NCBI GenBank assembly: GCA_013214965.1
Contig: JABSRU010000027.1
Span: 1-64,000, forward strand
Direction of reading: 5' to 3'
Length of the DNA: 64,000 bases
From: Gammaproteobacteria bacterium
Lineage (GTDB): Bacteria > Pseudomonadota > Gammaproteobacteria > Enterobacterales > Psychrobiaceae
Below are positions 1 to 8,960 of this stretch, piece by piece. Numbering within the stretch: the stretch's first letter is position 1; the number at the start of each line of letters is the position of its first letter. Both the position numbers and the translations under genes were made by a program. The notes beneath the pieces are model-generated. The model saw only the letters and a program-made list of their open reading frames with translations, had not been told where the DNA came from and did no database searches.

Positions 1-139
1 CGAAAGCAGATATTTTATTATCGGGCACGTGAAGGTAAAACCTGCACGAGTGAATATATAACTGAAGAGCCGGATGCAGTAGTTCTGCACGTCCGGAACT
101 GTGTGGGGTCGGCCCAGTAATGGGTCGTACTACCACGAT
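1..139 (+). mobile_element. 3' end of a group II intron (domains V-VI), cut by the window edge
   Basis: Positions 67-100 form a domain V-like hairpin starting GAGCCGG with the catalytic AGC triad. A domain VI-like hairpin follows and ends in CCACGAT at 139, and a 3' end in AY fits group II introns. The same 3' block recurs at about 2206-2306 with only a few changes. The lower stem of domain V has lost base pairs (GGAAC where GGTTC is usual), so this copy may be inactive. The 5' part lies outside the window, so whether it carries a reverse transcriptase cannot be seen. Confidence 0.7.
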
Positions 140-399
140 AGGCTGTAGAATTTATAAAATGAATATCGCAGCTAAATAGTGCGTTATTTAGAGTGATTTT
201 TAGCACTATTTACGCTAAAACAGCGCTAGATTTCACACTGAGACGTGTTTTTATGCGTAAATCAATCAAATTTTAAAGGCTGTCTATCGTTAATGATAAA
301 CTCTACAGCCTCGTTAGCTTTTTGTTACACATTGGAGTTGTTAACAATTATTATTTCCTGTTAATTTAGATAAATATTGAATTCAGAAAGGATTAAGTA

Positions 400-1044
400 G
401 TGAATAATTTACAAAAAATAGGTGGAGTTGCAGCACTTTTTGAGGCTGTTATTTATATATCAGCTTTTGTTTTTTTTGGGGCGTTTTGGGACTTTCCTGC
501 GGGCACAAATGATACACAAAAATTTTCTTTTTTAGCTAATAATCAAACGATTCTATCGATAGTTAATTTAACTATGTATGTCATCTTCGGAATTTTTTTG
601 GCAGTGTTAGTTTTAGCGCTTCACCAGCGCTTGAAAACTAAATCTCCAGCTTTATCACAAATAGCTTCTGCCTTCGGTCTTGTTTGGGTTGGTCTCATTA
701 TTGCGAGTGGAATGATTGCAAATGTAGGGTTAGGGGCAGTAATCGATCTTTCTACCAAAAATGCAGAACAAGCAATGACTGTTTGGATAATTATTAATAC
801 TATAGTCGATGGTTTAGGAGGAGGTAACGAAATTGTAGGAGGTTTATGGGTTCTTTTATTAAGTGTTGCAGCCTTAAAAGTTAATGAGTTTCCTAAATTG
901 TTAAATTACTTGGGTATATTTATTGGCTTTGTTGGTATTTTTACTATTTATCCTGCTGAAATTCTGACAGAAATATTTGGCTTAGGTCAAATCATATGGT
1001 TTTCTTGGTTAGGTGTGACTATGTGCAGGAGTAGTCAAAGCTAA
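400..1044 (+). CDS. DUF4386 family membrane protein
   Basis: The 214-residue product is very hydrophobic, with about six predicted membrane segments, and resembles the DUF4386 family of bacterial inner-membrane proteins of unknown function. It starts with GTG at 400, preceded by an AGAAAGGA ribosome binding site at 384-391. It lies alone between a group II intron relic and a transposase relic, which suggests an acquired gene. AT content is higher than in the core genes further on. Family assignment is from overall sequence resemblance; the biochemical role is unknown. Confidence 0.7.
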   Translation: MNNLQKIGGVAALFEAVIYISAFVFFGAFWDFPAGTNDTQKFSFLANNQTILSIVNLTMYVIFGIFLAVLVLALHQRLKTKSPALSQIASAFGLVWVGLIIASGMIANVGLGAVIDLSTKNAEQAMTVWIIINTIVDGLGGGNEIVGGLWVLLLSVAALKVNEFPKLLNYLGIFIGFVGIFTIYPAEILTEIFGLGQIIWFSWLGVTMCRSSQS

Positions 1045-1226
1045 CACATATGAGCACTAACGCTGTCAATAGGTATAACTAACTTCTTTGGCCGCGTCAG
1101 CGGTCAAATTGTAAAACAATTAATCATTCTGTTTACTTCATCTGTCATGGTAGCTGTTAAAAGTGACTTACAGCAAACACATATAGAGGCTCTCTTACTG
1201 TGATCTCATCACTGCCTGCGAACGGT

Positions 1227-1773
1227 TCATTCCATTGATGGTGACAGGGGCACTAAACATTCATCGGTTAACCTTATGCTAGTAACGTGATGAGGAGACA
1301 AGTTATATTGACTGGTGGTGTTAGCGATGTGTGCTTTTAAATCAGCACCATGGCGCACTATTTTCATTCGTCGACGGAGTAAATCACGGGTAGCACGCAT
1401 TTCTCTTGGGTAAACATAGGCTAGTGGGAAGTTGCCCCCACGCATTAACTTGACGATTTTAAAGGAATCAATTTTATCGTTTTTAGCCTTGCCGGCATGA
1501 ATAGTTTTCATATACAGCGCGTGGCCTAGGATAAAGATCAACACCGATATCTTCACAGAAATCAGCGACCCAGTACCAACAATGCATGCATTCAATGCCA
1601 ACAACAATATTGCCGATATACGGTTCTAAAATCGTTAATAACTTTTGTGGATCGTCAGATATCTCTTTGTGAACAATGACTTTACCGTCTTGATCTAAAA
1701 TACAAACATAAAGAAGTCTGGCATGTAAGTCGATGCCACAATAATAGGGATGTGTGTTATTGTAGAAATTCAT
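1227..1773 (-). pseudogene. IS110-family transposase, truncated and frameshifted
   Basis: The N-terminal half matches the DEDD domain of IS110 transposases: a CGIDLHA motif near the start, GIECMH, then a shift into another frame for GHALYMK and KNDKIDS. The frame breaks at an A-run at 1533-1535 on the plus strand; removing one base restores a continuous reading. The C-terminal transposase_20 domain is missing, because the protein ends near residue 180 where about 340 is usual. So the element cannot code for a full enzyme. No clear IS ends were recognised; IS110 elements normally lack terminal inverted repeats. Confidence 0.8.
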
Positions 1774-1944
1774 TGGGTCTGCTCCTCATTGTGTTTTGTC
1801 GCCCATCCAGTGTACTGAATTATCAGTTTGCTGGGGAGTGGGCTCAATGAGTATCAAGCGACTCAATGCGGATTCCGCATACGATCACATTTTTTGCGGA
1901 GCAAAAAGAAGCGCCCATTTTCTCCACCGATTAGTCGGGCGTTG

Positions 1945-2306
1945 GTGCGTCAAGCTAAGCTTGATGCATCTTGCAGGGTGCAAGTCCCTGTCAGGTAAGG
2001 TTTAACCAACCACCTGTATCGAGTGTTGCGCCATTGGCGGAGTGTGAGATTAGCGATTGCTTTTCAGCAGGAGGACTGCATCACACGAACAATATTGGTG
2101 AAGCGTACTCGGCTTTGGCATCCTGCGTCGCCCTAACGATTACATCCATGTAATCGACAGAGAAACATATAGGCCATAGTGCTGGTCGATTGGTATTAGG
2201 GTCGTGTTTTACACGAGCGAATATATAACTGAAGAGCCGGATGCGGTAGTTCCGCACGTCTGGATCTGTGTGGGGTCGGCTCAGTAATGGGTCGCTCTAC
2301 CACGAT
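1945..2306 (+). mobile_element. ORF-less, internally deleted group II intron
   Basis: The 5' end reads GTGCG at 1945, matching the group II consensus GUGYG, followed by a domain I-like hairpin (GCAGGGTGCAAGTCCCTG, 1973-1990). Domain V starts at 2234 (GAGCCGG) and domain VI ends in CCACGAT at 2306. Only about 360 bp separate the ends, whereas a complete intron with its maturase is about 2 kb. Domain IV and the reverse transcriptase are therefore gone, along with much of domains I-III. The base just before the 5' end follows GGGCGTTG, similar to the 3' end of an integron attC site. Confidence 0.72.
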
Positions 2307-2337
2307 AAAGTTAATCATTCACCTACATGGAGTTCAT

Positions 2338-3348
2338 GTGAACAAATATCTCGTTATTTTTATTTTAGTTCTTTCATCGTTTGGCACCCAAGCATTAAAC
2401 TTGATCAATGATGAGCGTATTCTGGAGCAAAAAAACTGTTTCAGTTGGATTTTTACGGACTATGATTCATGGCGTTATGGCATGGAAAGGAAATATAAAA
2501 AGAAAATAAAGTCTGATGAAAAGCTTAAACAAGCTTTGATTCGATTTGATTCCACTTTTGGTCGAGAAAAATTTGATTTGTATAAGAGTCAATTGTCTTG
2601 CAGTACCTTTAAGTATATTGTCGATGGAAAAATCGTTAAAGGCTATATCATCAAGCCTAAATTAGCTAAAAATAAATTACCAGTATTAATTTATAACCGT
2701 GGTGGTAATGGTAATTTTGGTGGTGTCGTTTTTGGCTCGATGATGCGTAATTTATTTCCTATTGCTAGCGAAGGCTTCATTATTATAGGTAGTCAATATC
2801 GTGGAACTTTCGCTAAAAAATCTACTGTCCATGATGAGTTTGGTGGAGAAGATGTTAAGGATGTAATCGCGTTATTAGATTATATCCCAAGTATTGATGG
2901 TGCTGATCCTAAACGTATTGGTATGTATGGTGCGAGTCGTGGAGGTATGCAAACACATTTAGCTTTAAAACAAATGGAAAATGTAAAAGCTATAGCAACT
3001 ATCGCGGGAAATTCTGATTTATTAAAGGGGCTGACCTACCGCCCTGAAATGGAAAAAGTGTTTAAACATCGAATTCCTTTTTATGAAAAAAACAAAGTCA
3101 AAGAATTAGAAAAACGCTCAGTGCTAAACTGGGTAGCTGATTTATCACCAAATGTACCAATCTTGCTTTTGCATGGCACTAACGATAAACGCGTTTCAGT
3201 TAATCATTCTATTGATCTTGCTACTGCACTATCAAGGAATAATATTCCTCATAAACTTGTTCTATATCCAGATGATAATCACGGTTTGAGAAAAAACAGA
3301 AATAAAGCGAATAAAGAACTAATTAGTTGGTTTCGCAAGTACCTATAA
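2338..3348 (+). CDS. Secreted S9-type alpha/beta hydrolase (prolyl oligopeptidase-like)
   Basis: Predicted exported serine hydrolase. The nucleophile elbow is GASRG (Ser near residue 200), the acid is in LLHGTNDKRVS and the histidine in DDNHG, the order of S9 peptidases and acyl esterases. A signal peptide follows the start (VNKYLVIFILVLSSFGTQA). I chose the GTG at 2338, with GGAG at 2329-2332, because the longer reading from 2287 would run through the 3' end of the intron relic. The resulting 336 residues suit a single catalytic domain without the beta-propeller. It is isolated next to mobile-element remains; substrate unknown. Confidence 0.75.
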   Translation: MNKYLVIFILVLSSFGTQALNLINDERILEQKNCFSWIFTDYDSWRYGMERKYKKKIKSDEKLKQALIRFDSTFGREKFDLYKSQLSCSTFKYIVDGKIVKGYIIKPKLAKNKLPVLIYNRGGNGNFGGVVFGSMMRNLFPIASEGFIIIGSQYRGTFAKKSTVHDEFGGEDVKDVIALLDYIPSIDGADPKRIGMYGASRGGMQTHLALKQMENVKAIATIAGNSDLLKGLTYRPEMEKVFKHRIPFYEKNKVKELEKRSVLNWVADLSPNVPILLLHGTNDKRVSVNHSIDLATALSRNNIPHKLVLYPDDNHGLRKNRNKANKELISWFRKYL

Positions 3349-3351
3349 AAC

Positions 3352-3459
3352 TTCTAACAAACGCCTCAATCCGACAGCTAACACGGTCGTATTTTTTGCA
3401 AAGACCGAATCGATGCTTATGACTCTCGCCGTGATCGGTGTGACAGCATTGTTCTCTAG
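3352..3459 (+). other. attC-like imperfect dyad (possible integron cassette end)
   Basis: The block begins CTTCTAACAAACGCCTC just after the hydrolase stop codon, very like the start of Vibrio-type attC sites. The outer arm (3352-3378) is imperfectly complementary to 3427-3455, both arms sharing GC-GT and TTGTT blocks. An inner stem is CGGTC (3384-3388) with GACCG (3403-3407). A GTTGGGT at 3459-3465 fits the core GTTRRRY. The right half has diverged and no integrase gene is in the window, so this is a candidate only. Confidence 0.4.
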
Positions 3460-3643
3460 TTGGGTGTTACTCGAGGCTTTACTATTGTTTGCCATTTTGT
3501 GTATGGTTAGGAATAACGCCGTTTTGTGGCCATCTTCAGAAAAAACTGAAAATTATGTCTTCTTCAGTTTGTTTTGGGGATTACTACTAGGGATGGTTTT
3601 TATACCTATTTTGGACTACACCCTTTTACCATACAAAACCTAA
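3413..3643 (+). CDS. Small two-helix membrane protein, hypothetical
   Basis: The reading frame holds two hydrophobic segments separated by a short polar stretch, as in small inner-membrane proteins often found in integron cassettes. The first part (3413-3459) overlaps the attC-like dyad, so translation may really begin at the in-frame GTG at 3464, giving 59 residues. No strong ribosome binding site precedes either start. No family was recognised. It could be a decayed or non-coding frame. Confidence 0.35.
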   Translation: MLMTLAVIGVTALFSSWVLLEALLLFAILCMVRNNAVLWPSSEKTENYVFFSLFWGLLLGMVFIPILDYTLLPYKT

Positions 3644-3682
3644 TCCAAAAACCAACAGTGGCACGATAAATCCTATGGCGCT

Positions 3683-3712
3683 ATGTGCCCCATAATGAGT
3701 TATGGGGCACAT
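3683..3712. terminator. Perfect 13-bp hairpin between convergent genes
   Basis: ATGTGCCCCATAA (3683-3695) and its exact complement (3700-3712) flank a TGAG loop. It lies between the rightward small membrane frame and the leftward rlmA. A T-run is lacking on both sides, so it may be a bidirectional stop or another structured element. Confidence 0.5.
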
Positions 3713-3804
3713 CACAAAGTAAACATTAGGTACGAAATCACCATATTTTAAAATTACTTTGTTGCTCCCGTTTTCATCTGACGAATTTTATTGTTTATCA
3801 ACAG

Positions 3805-4623
3805 TTAGATAGCGCGATAAAGATTAATCACAAAATCAAGTTCAATGGCTAAATCGTCAGCCTGCTTAATGTTATTGGTGGCAGCTTCATTAGCATGCCA
3901 TGCAAAAGGAGTCATTTGTAATAAGGCCATTCGATGCGCGGTGTTTGGGGTAATGTTATAGCTAAAGCGCTGTGAATCTTGCAAGCTAAACCCTTCAAAT
4001 TTAGTGTCTTGAGTGTCATGCTCACGTACTTCTTGATATATAAACTGCCGTAATTGCCATAAATGGCGGGGCGCAGGAGTGATGGTTAATAAATATCCTT
4101 GGAGCTTAATGACCCGTTGTAGTTCTTCATCGTTGGCTGGCGCATAGACTTTTAAGGCTAAATCAAAACTGTTATCGGCATAGGGCAACTTATCAGAGCT
4201 AGCAACTGCATAATGAGCGGATTTATCAGCTTTGGCTGCTTTAATAATGGCTGGCTTAGAAATATCGATACCATATTGAAGGATCGCCGGTAACTGCTGC
4301 TTGATCTGGCGGCTATAATAGCCTTCGCCACAACCAAGATCTAACATGGCAAAGCTTGGGTTATCAGCGATTAATGATTCGATTTTATCAGCGACTTTTG
4401 TCGCCAAGGGTAAATAATAGTCACCAGCAAGAAAATCTTGTCGTGCGGTAATCATTATTTTACTATCACCGGGCTCTTTAGACTTTTTTCGCTGAACCGG
4501 TAATAAATTAAAATAACCCTGTTTAGCACGGTCAAATTGATGATTGTTGGCACAACTTAATCCTTGATTGGATTCATTTAGCTGTAGAGGGTTGTCGCAT
4601 AATGGACAAATATAATTGGACAT
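3805..4623 (-). CDS. rlmA: 23S rRNA (guanine-N1)-methyltransferase RlmA
   Basis: Methylates G745 of 23S rRNA using S-adenosylmethionine. The 272 residues show the family layout: an N-terminal zinc finger (CPLC near residue 6, then C and NHQFD at about 24-32), the RAKQGYFNLL segment typical of RlmA, and a Rossmann methyltransferase core with LDLGCGEGYYS near residue 95. Length matches E. coli RlmA. It is monocistronic, followed on the same strand by the small DUF-free gap and preceded by ycaO. Confidence 0.92.
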   Translation of the reverse strand: MSNYICPLCDNPLQLNESNQGLSCANNHQFDRAKQGYFNLLPVQRKKSKEPGDSKIMITARQDFLAGDYYLPLATKVADKIESLIADNPSFAMLDLGCGEGYYSRQIKQQLPAILQYGIDISKPAIIKAAKADKSAHYAVASSDKLPYADNSFDLALKVYAPANDEELQRVIKLQGYLLTITPAPRHLWQLRQFIYQEVREHDTQDTKFEGFSLQDSQRFSYNITPNTAHRMALLQMTPFAWHANEAATNNIKQADDLAIELDFVINLYRAI

Positions 4624-4677
4624 GATAACTCTTCATTGAGCATCGCCACTAACGAGGTTAGTGGCGATGTAATAATT

Positions 4678-6447
4678 TTATGACCAGTTGTAAGCTGCTT
4701 TAGCGCGTTGCAACTTATGGTATGAAGTCAGTAATTTTTGATGAAGCGGGAATTGACTCATCGACTCATCGCCTGCAACTAAGCCATAACACGCTTGTTG
4801 TTGCGTAACGTGGGCAATGGCATCGCTTAATAATTTCTCACCATACATTTTAGTTAAACCGTATTGGTATTGGCTAAGCTCACGACCTTCATCTAGCGTG
4901 ATCTCTAACACATCTTTAACCGCACGGTAAAAATGAGCACGTTCAACGCTAAAGGTGCTGGCATTATAATCGAGGGTCCATTCAACCCAATCAAGTGCAT
5001 CTTCATGCTCTCCTAACGCTAGATGAATTAGCGCACGTAATTCACCAACACGGAGGGTTTTCCAACCATCACCAGCGGGTGCAGCTAAGCCAATCAGTTC
5101 ATAGACTGGTTGGAAATCATCTTGCTGATCCAAACGGGTTAGCAATTCTGTTAGGGTCTCAGGTTGAGTGAGGGCAATAGCTGGTAAGGATAATACCGTT
5201 GGGCGCATTTCACAAAATGAAGTGTTATTACTCCAAATTAAGTCATCAGCTGGATAAATATCCGATAAGCCAGGGGCAATGATCCGGCAGCCATAAACAC
5301 CAAGATGTTCGTAATCGGCGATATAGACTTCTTGACCAATCTCTTTGAATACACTCATTAGCTGGTTACATTCTTGCTTAGTATCGCCTTTAAAGTCCCA
5401 ATGAACAAAATCATAATCGGCTTGATCTTTAAACATGTCCCAAGAAATTAAACCCGAAGAATCAATAAAGTGAGTTTCAAGATTATGATGGTCGGCCACT
5501 TGGTCATTATCGAAAGTTGGTGGGCTAAAGACATCAAGATCTTTTAAACCACGACCTTGTAATAATTCAGTTACGGTGCGTTCTAATGCCACTTCAAAAC
5601 AAGGATGAGCACCAAATGATGCGAAAGAACCGCCATCATTAGGGTTAAATAAAATCACCGCGATAACAGGGTACTTACCGCCTAACGAGGCGTCATAGCA
5701 TGTAATTGGGAAGCCTTCTTGCTCTAATGTGGCAATTGATGCCTTGATCGAAGGATATTGTGCAATGACCTCATCTGGGATTAACGGTAAGCTAATGGCT
5801 TCGCTGATGATCCGGTTTTTGATGCTACGCTCAAATAATTCAGATAATGACTGGGTACGGGCTTCGGTTTTAGTATTACCAGCCGACATGCCATTACTAA
5901 CATATAAGTTACCGATAATATTCATTGGAATATACACAGTGGTTAAGTCAGACTGTCGTTCAAAAGGCAGGGTACAGATCCCACGCGCTTTATTACCTGA
6001 TTGCATATCGACTAAGGCCGATGCTTTAACTTCTTGCTCAGGATCGTAATAATCACGAGTGATCTGATCTAGCATGCCACTTGGCAAAGAATCATCGTCG
6101 GTTAACGAGAACCATTTTTCATTGGGGTAATGAACAAAATCGCCATTAGCGATATCTTGTCCGAGATAAAAATCGGCGAAAAAATAGTTACATGACAAAC
6201 GTTCGAAATATTCACCTAAGGCCGAAGCTAATGCCGCTTTTTTAGTCGCGCCTTTACCGTTGGTGAAACATAATGAACAATCAACATCACGAATGTGAAC
6301 AGACCAAACATTAGGGACAGGGTTAAGCCATGAGGCTTCTTCAATGTTAAAACCAAGATTTTTTAGCTTAGTCTGCATCGTGTCGATTGAAGTTTCTAAT
6401 GCTTCATCTTTACCAATAATATAGGTTTTTGTCGTGTTGTTTGTCAT
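4678..6447 (-). CDS. ycaO: YcaO, accessory factor linked to RimO methylthiolation of ribosomal protein S12
   Basis: YcaO-domain ATP-binding protein; the E. coli homologue enhances RimO-dependent methylthiolation of S12. About 589 residues, as in E. coli YcaO (586). Recognisable are the N-terminal OsmC-like segment (with NGKGATKKAALASALGEYFERLS around residue 65, split here between the domains) and the C-terminal helical repeats. I place the start at the ATG at 6447, with GGTGG just upstream, rather than the GTG at 6462. No azoline-peptide precursor or dehydrogenase gene is adjacent, which argues against a natural-product role. Confidence 0.88.
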   Translation of the reverse strand: MTNNTTKTYIIGKDEALETSIDTMQTKLKNLGFNIEEASWLNPVPNVWSVHIRDVDCSLCFTNGKGATKKAALASALGEYFERLSCNYFFADFYLGQDIANGDFVHYPNEKWFSLTDDDSLPSGMLDQITRDYYDPEQEVKASALVDMQSGNKARGICTLPFERQSDLTTVYIPMNIIGNLYVSNGMSAGNTKTEARTQSLSELFERSIKNRIISEAISLPLIPDEVIAQYPSIKASIATLEQEGFPITCYDASLGGKYPVIAVILFNPNDGGSFASFGAHPCFEVALERTVTELLQGRGLKDLDVFSPPTFDNDQVADHHNLETHFIDSSGLISWDMFKDQADYDFVHWDFKGDTKQECNQLMSVFKEIGQEVYIADYEHLGVYGCRIIAPGLSDIYPADDLIWSNNTSFCEMRPTVLSLPAIALTQPETLTELLTRLDQQDDFQPVYELIGLAAPAGDGWKTLRVGELRALIHLALGEHEDALDWVEWTLDYNASTFSVERAHFYRAVKDVLEITLDEGRELSQYQYGLTKMYGEKLLSDAIAHVTQQQACYGLVAGDESMSQFPLHQKLLTSYHKLQRAKAAYNWS

Positions 6448-6508
6448 GGAGTCTACCACCAATAAAAAAGTGATGGCATTGTATTAGAAAATACAAGATA
6501 ACGCTAAT

Positions 6509-7006
6509 CTATAACGCCAATTCTAACAACGCAACATCATGGAATTGATCAAGTTTGTGACCGACCTCGGTCATTAAACCAACCTGTTTGAAATTGAAGC
6601 GTTGATGTAATTTTATTGAGGCTGGATTTGGGACGGTTATTAACGCATAAGCCCGGTGAAAATTATGTTGTTTGATATGCGTAATTAAGGGCTGATACAG
6701 TGCTCGACCAACCCCTTTTATTTGGTTATCTGGCGCGGTGTACACCGTAACTTCCACGGAACTCTGATAGGCCATTTTCTGCTTATAAGGCGCATTGTAA
6801 GCAAAACCAATGATAACCTCATCGTTACAAGCGACAAAAACCTGATAACGATTGGTTGAAGTTAATTGCTCAAACCATTGTAAACGTTGCTTTGCATCCC
6901 AGCGATCAAGATCAAAGGTAATGGCGGTGTTTTTGACATAATAGTTATAAATATCATTAATCGTATTTAAATCATCTGTTGTTGCAATTCTTACGTTTAA
7001 AGCCAT
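6509..7006 (-). CDS. GNAT N-acetyltransferase, phosphinothricin acetyltransferase-like
   Basis: 165 residues with the GNAT fold. The acetyl-CoA loop is visible as IKGVGRALYQPL near residue 95, and the opening (DDLNTINDIYNYYV) and NPASIKLHQRFNFKQVG segment are typical of the Pat/YncA branch, which acetylates L-amino acid analogues such as methionine sulfoximine. It stands alone between ycaO and an orphan binding protein. Substrate is inferred only at family level. Confidence 0.82.
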   Translation of the reverse strand: MALNVRIATTDDLNTINDIYNYYVKNTAITFDLDRWDAKQRLQWFEQLTSTNRYQVFVACNDEVIIGFAYNAPYKQKMAYQSSVEVTVYTAPDNQIKGVGRALYQPLITHIKQHNFHRAYALITVPNPASIKLHQRFNFKQVGLMTEVGHKLDQFHDVALLELAL

Positions 7007-7039
7007 TACCGCTCATTAATAAATAAAATACTCGGATTA

Positions 7040-8026
7040 TTATTCCACAAATTTGGCCACTTTAACAATATCGTCAGGCACGGTTAAATCATAATTTTTC
7101 AGTCGGTTTCGAGAATAGATATAAGTGCCCTTTTTCGCGGTTTGCGGTCGGATATCACCTGGCGATGTTCCTGATAAAATTTCTTTGATTAACAAGCTTG
7201 CTTGATAGCCTTGGTCATAACTTTGTAATACTAATCCGCCAATAGTACGATGTTTACCGACAGAGAAATCCCATAACCCAAACAGTGGTACTAAACTGCT
7301 TTGCGACGCCCAATTAATGGCGGTTATCGAACTAACATGCTGGTTTTTTTTATCTCGTAAGGCGTGGTAAAGACCAATGATAATCGCATCATATTTATTA
7401 TTCGATGCTGAGGTTATCTCAAACTGCCACAATTGGTAGTCTTCAATGAGTTTAACTTCAACGGTGACCCCATGAATTTTAAGCATGCTACGGTTAGATA
7501 GCTCAATTGATAATGAGGTTAGAGACGTGTTACCGGCATCGAATAAAACTAATACATTTGCTAGCTTAGGGATCAGACGGCGGACTGATAAAATCGAACG
7601 TTTTATCAGTGGTCTTTCTAATACCCCTGTGATGTTGCTTGAATTATATATCCCATAATTTCTAGGGTTATTATTAATCCCTAAGTAAACCACCGGGGTT
7701 GAAGTCTCAGAAAATTTTTTTCCGAGATACTTTAAGGCATTATCATCAGCTAACACCACGATGTCAGGATTGGTTTTTAAATAATATGACCAGGCTTGAT
7801 TGGCTTTCTCTTGAAAGGAACTTTTTGGGATCCGCTTGGTATCCATTTCAAAAAAATTAAATTGATGTCTGGCACCTAGCTGATCGTATAGCGCCGATTT
7901 ATAACCAATATCCCATCTGTATTCTTTGTGATAACTTTCAATAACAAGAATGTGTGCTGCTGATACTGGCATGACCCAACAGATAAAAAATAAACCTAAA
8001 ATATATCCTAATTTGTCAATATTCAT
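7040..8026 (-). CDS. ABC-type periplasmic substrate-binding protein, orphan
   Basis: A signal peptide (ending PVSAA) is followed by about 305 residues with the two-lobed fold of the ABC_sub_bind family: HILVIESYHKEYRWD, IVVLADDNALKYLG, PVVYLGINNNPR and the late GGLVLQSYDQGYQAS motif. No permease or ATPase gene is adjacent. Orphan members of this type often feed periplasmic signals to sensor proteins, which is an inference here. Ligand unknown. Confidence 0.72.
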   Translation of the reverse strand: MNIDKLGYILGLFFICWVMPVSAAHILVIESYHKEYRWDIGYKSALYDQLGARHQFNFFEMDTKRIPKSSFQEKANQAWSYYLKTNPDIVVLADDNALKYLGKKFSETSTPVVYLGINNNPRNYGIYNSSNITGVLERPLIKRSILSVRRLIPKLANVLVLFDAGNTSLTSLSIELSNRSMLKIHGVTVEVKLIEDYQLWQFEITSASNNKYDAIIIGLYHALRDKKNQHVSSITAINWASQSSLVPLFGLWDFSVGKHRTIGGLVLQSYDQGYQASLLIKEILSGTSPGDIRPQTAKKGTYIYSRNRLKNYDLTVPDDIVKVAKFVE

Positions 8027-8089
8027 TGCTATTCCTCATTCGGTATTATGAATTTAAAATAGCATAAAAAGTGTTAACTCGCCGAGTAT

Positions 8090-8899
8090 TTAAAACTCAA
8101 AGCTTGACCAAATTGGGGCGTGGTCAGAGGGCTTCTCGATGCCACGTAGTTCATAGTCAATGTCAGAGTCTAAACAATATTGGCTTAGTGAGGGTGTTGC
8201 CAAAATAACATCGATCCGTAAACCTCGGTTGTCATCAAAGCCACGAGAGCGATAATCGAACCAGCTGTAGCATTCGGTGCGTTCAGGGTGAATCAATCGA
8301 AAGGTATCGTCTAAGCCCCAACCCTGTAAAGTTGCTAACCACTGACGCTCTTCCGGTAAAAAACTACACTTTAAGGTCTGTAACCAGCGTTTGGCATTGA
8401 CTTCACCTATACCAATGTCTTTTTCTGCTGGAGAGATATTAATGTCGCCCATCACGATAACATTGTCATCGTTGGTGTGGTTACTGGTTAAATAATGTTG
8501 TAGATCTTGATAAAATTTTCGCTTAGCAGGGTATTTAGTTTCATGCTTTTGGCTCTCACCCTGAGGGAAATAACCGTTCAGTACCCGGACTTGATTACCT
8601 GCTGCAGTGGTGACTGTTGCCATAATCATCCGGCGTTGCGCGTCATCTTCATCGGACTCAAAACCATATTGGACATCTTCGACAGCCAATTTGGTCATCA
8701 AAGCGACGCCATAATGGCCTTTCTGGCCATGATAAAAGACCTTATAACCCATTGCTTCAACCGCCTCTAGAGGAAATTGTGGGTTATCGACTTTAATTTC
8801 TTGTAAGCCAATAACATCCGGTTGATGTTTATCGATAATTGCTTGCAGTTGGTGAAGGCGGGCTCTAAGGCCATTAATGTTAAAACTGATAATTTTCAT
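8090..8899 (-). CDS. xthA: Exodeoxyribonuclease III
   Basis: AP endonuclease and 3'-5' exonuclease of base excision repair. The 269 residues match E. coli ExoIII in length. Visible active-site motifs are FNINGLRAR at the N-terminus, LQEIKV (metal-binding Glu near 34), GDINISP (catalytic Asp) and the C-terminal SDHAPIW (Asp-His pair). Single gene on the minus strand. Confidence 0.95.
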   Translation of the reverse strand: MKIISFNINGLRARLHQLQAIIDKHQPDVIGLQEIKVDNPQFPLEAVEAMGYKVFYHGQKGHYGVALMTKLAVEDVQYGFESDEDDAQRRMIMATVTTAAGNQVRVLNGYFPQGESQKHETKYPAKRKFYQDLQHYLTSNHTNDDNVIVMGDINISPAEKDIGIGEVNAKRWLQTLKCSFLPEERQWLATLQGWGLDDTFRLIHPERTECYSWFDYRSRGFDDNRGLRIDVILATPSLSQYCLDSDIDYELRGIEKPSDHAPIWSSFEF

Positions 8900-8960
8900 A
8901 AAACTTCTTATTTATCGTCAAATTCATTGGGAAGAATACTCACTTCATCTAGTACTTCGA

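Noticed and set aside
1227-1607. Separate gene for the second transposase frame
   Set aside because: It is the continuation of the same IS110 protein after a one-base shift.
1971-2153. Small frame inside the intron relic
   Set aside because: Covers intron structural sequence; no protein features.
2287-2337. Longer start of the S9 hydrolase
   Set aside because: Would translate the 3' end of the intron relic and bury the signal peptide; GTG at 2338 has GGAG upstream.
4678-6462. Azoline natural-product cluster around YcaO
   Set aside because: Length and motifs fit the housekeeping YcaO; no precursor peptide, dehydrogenase or exporter nearby.
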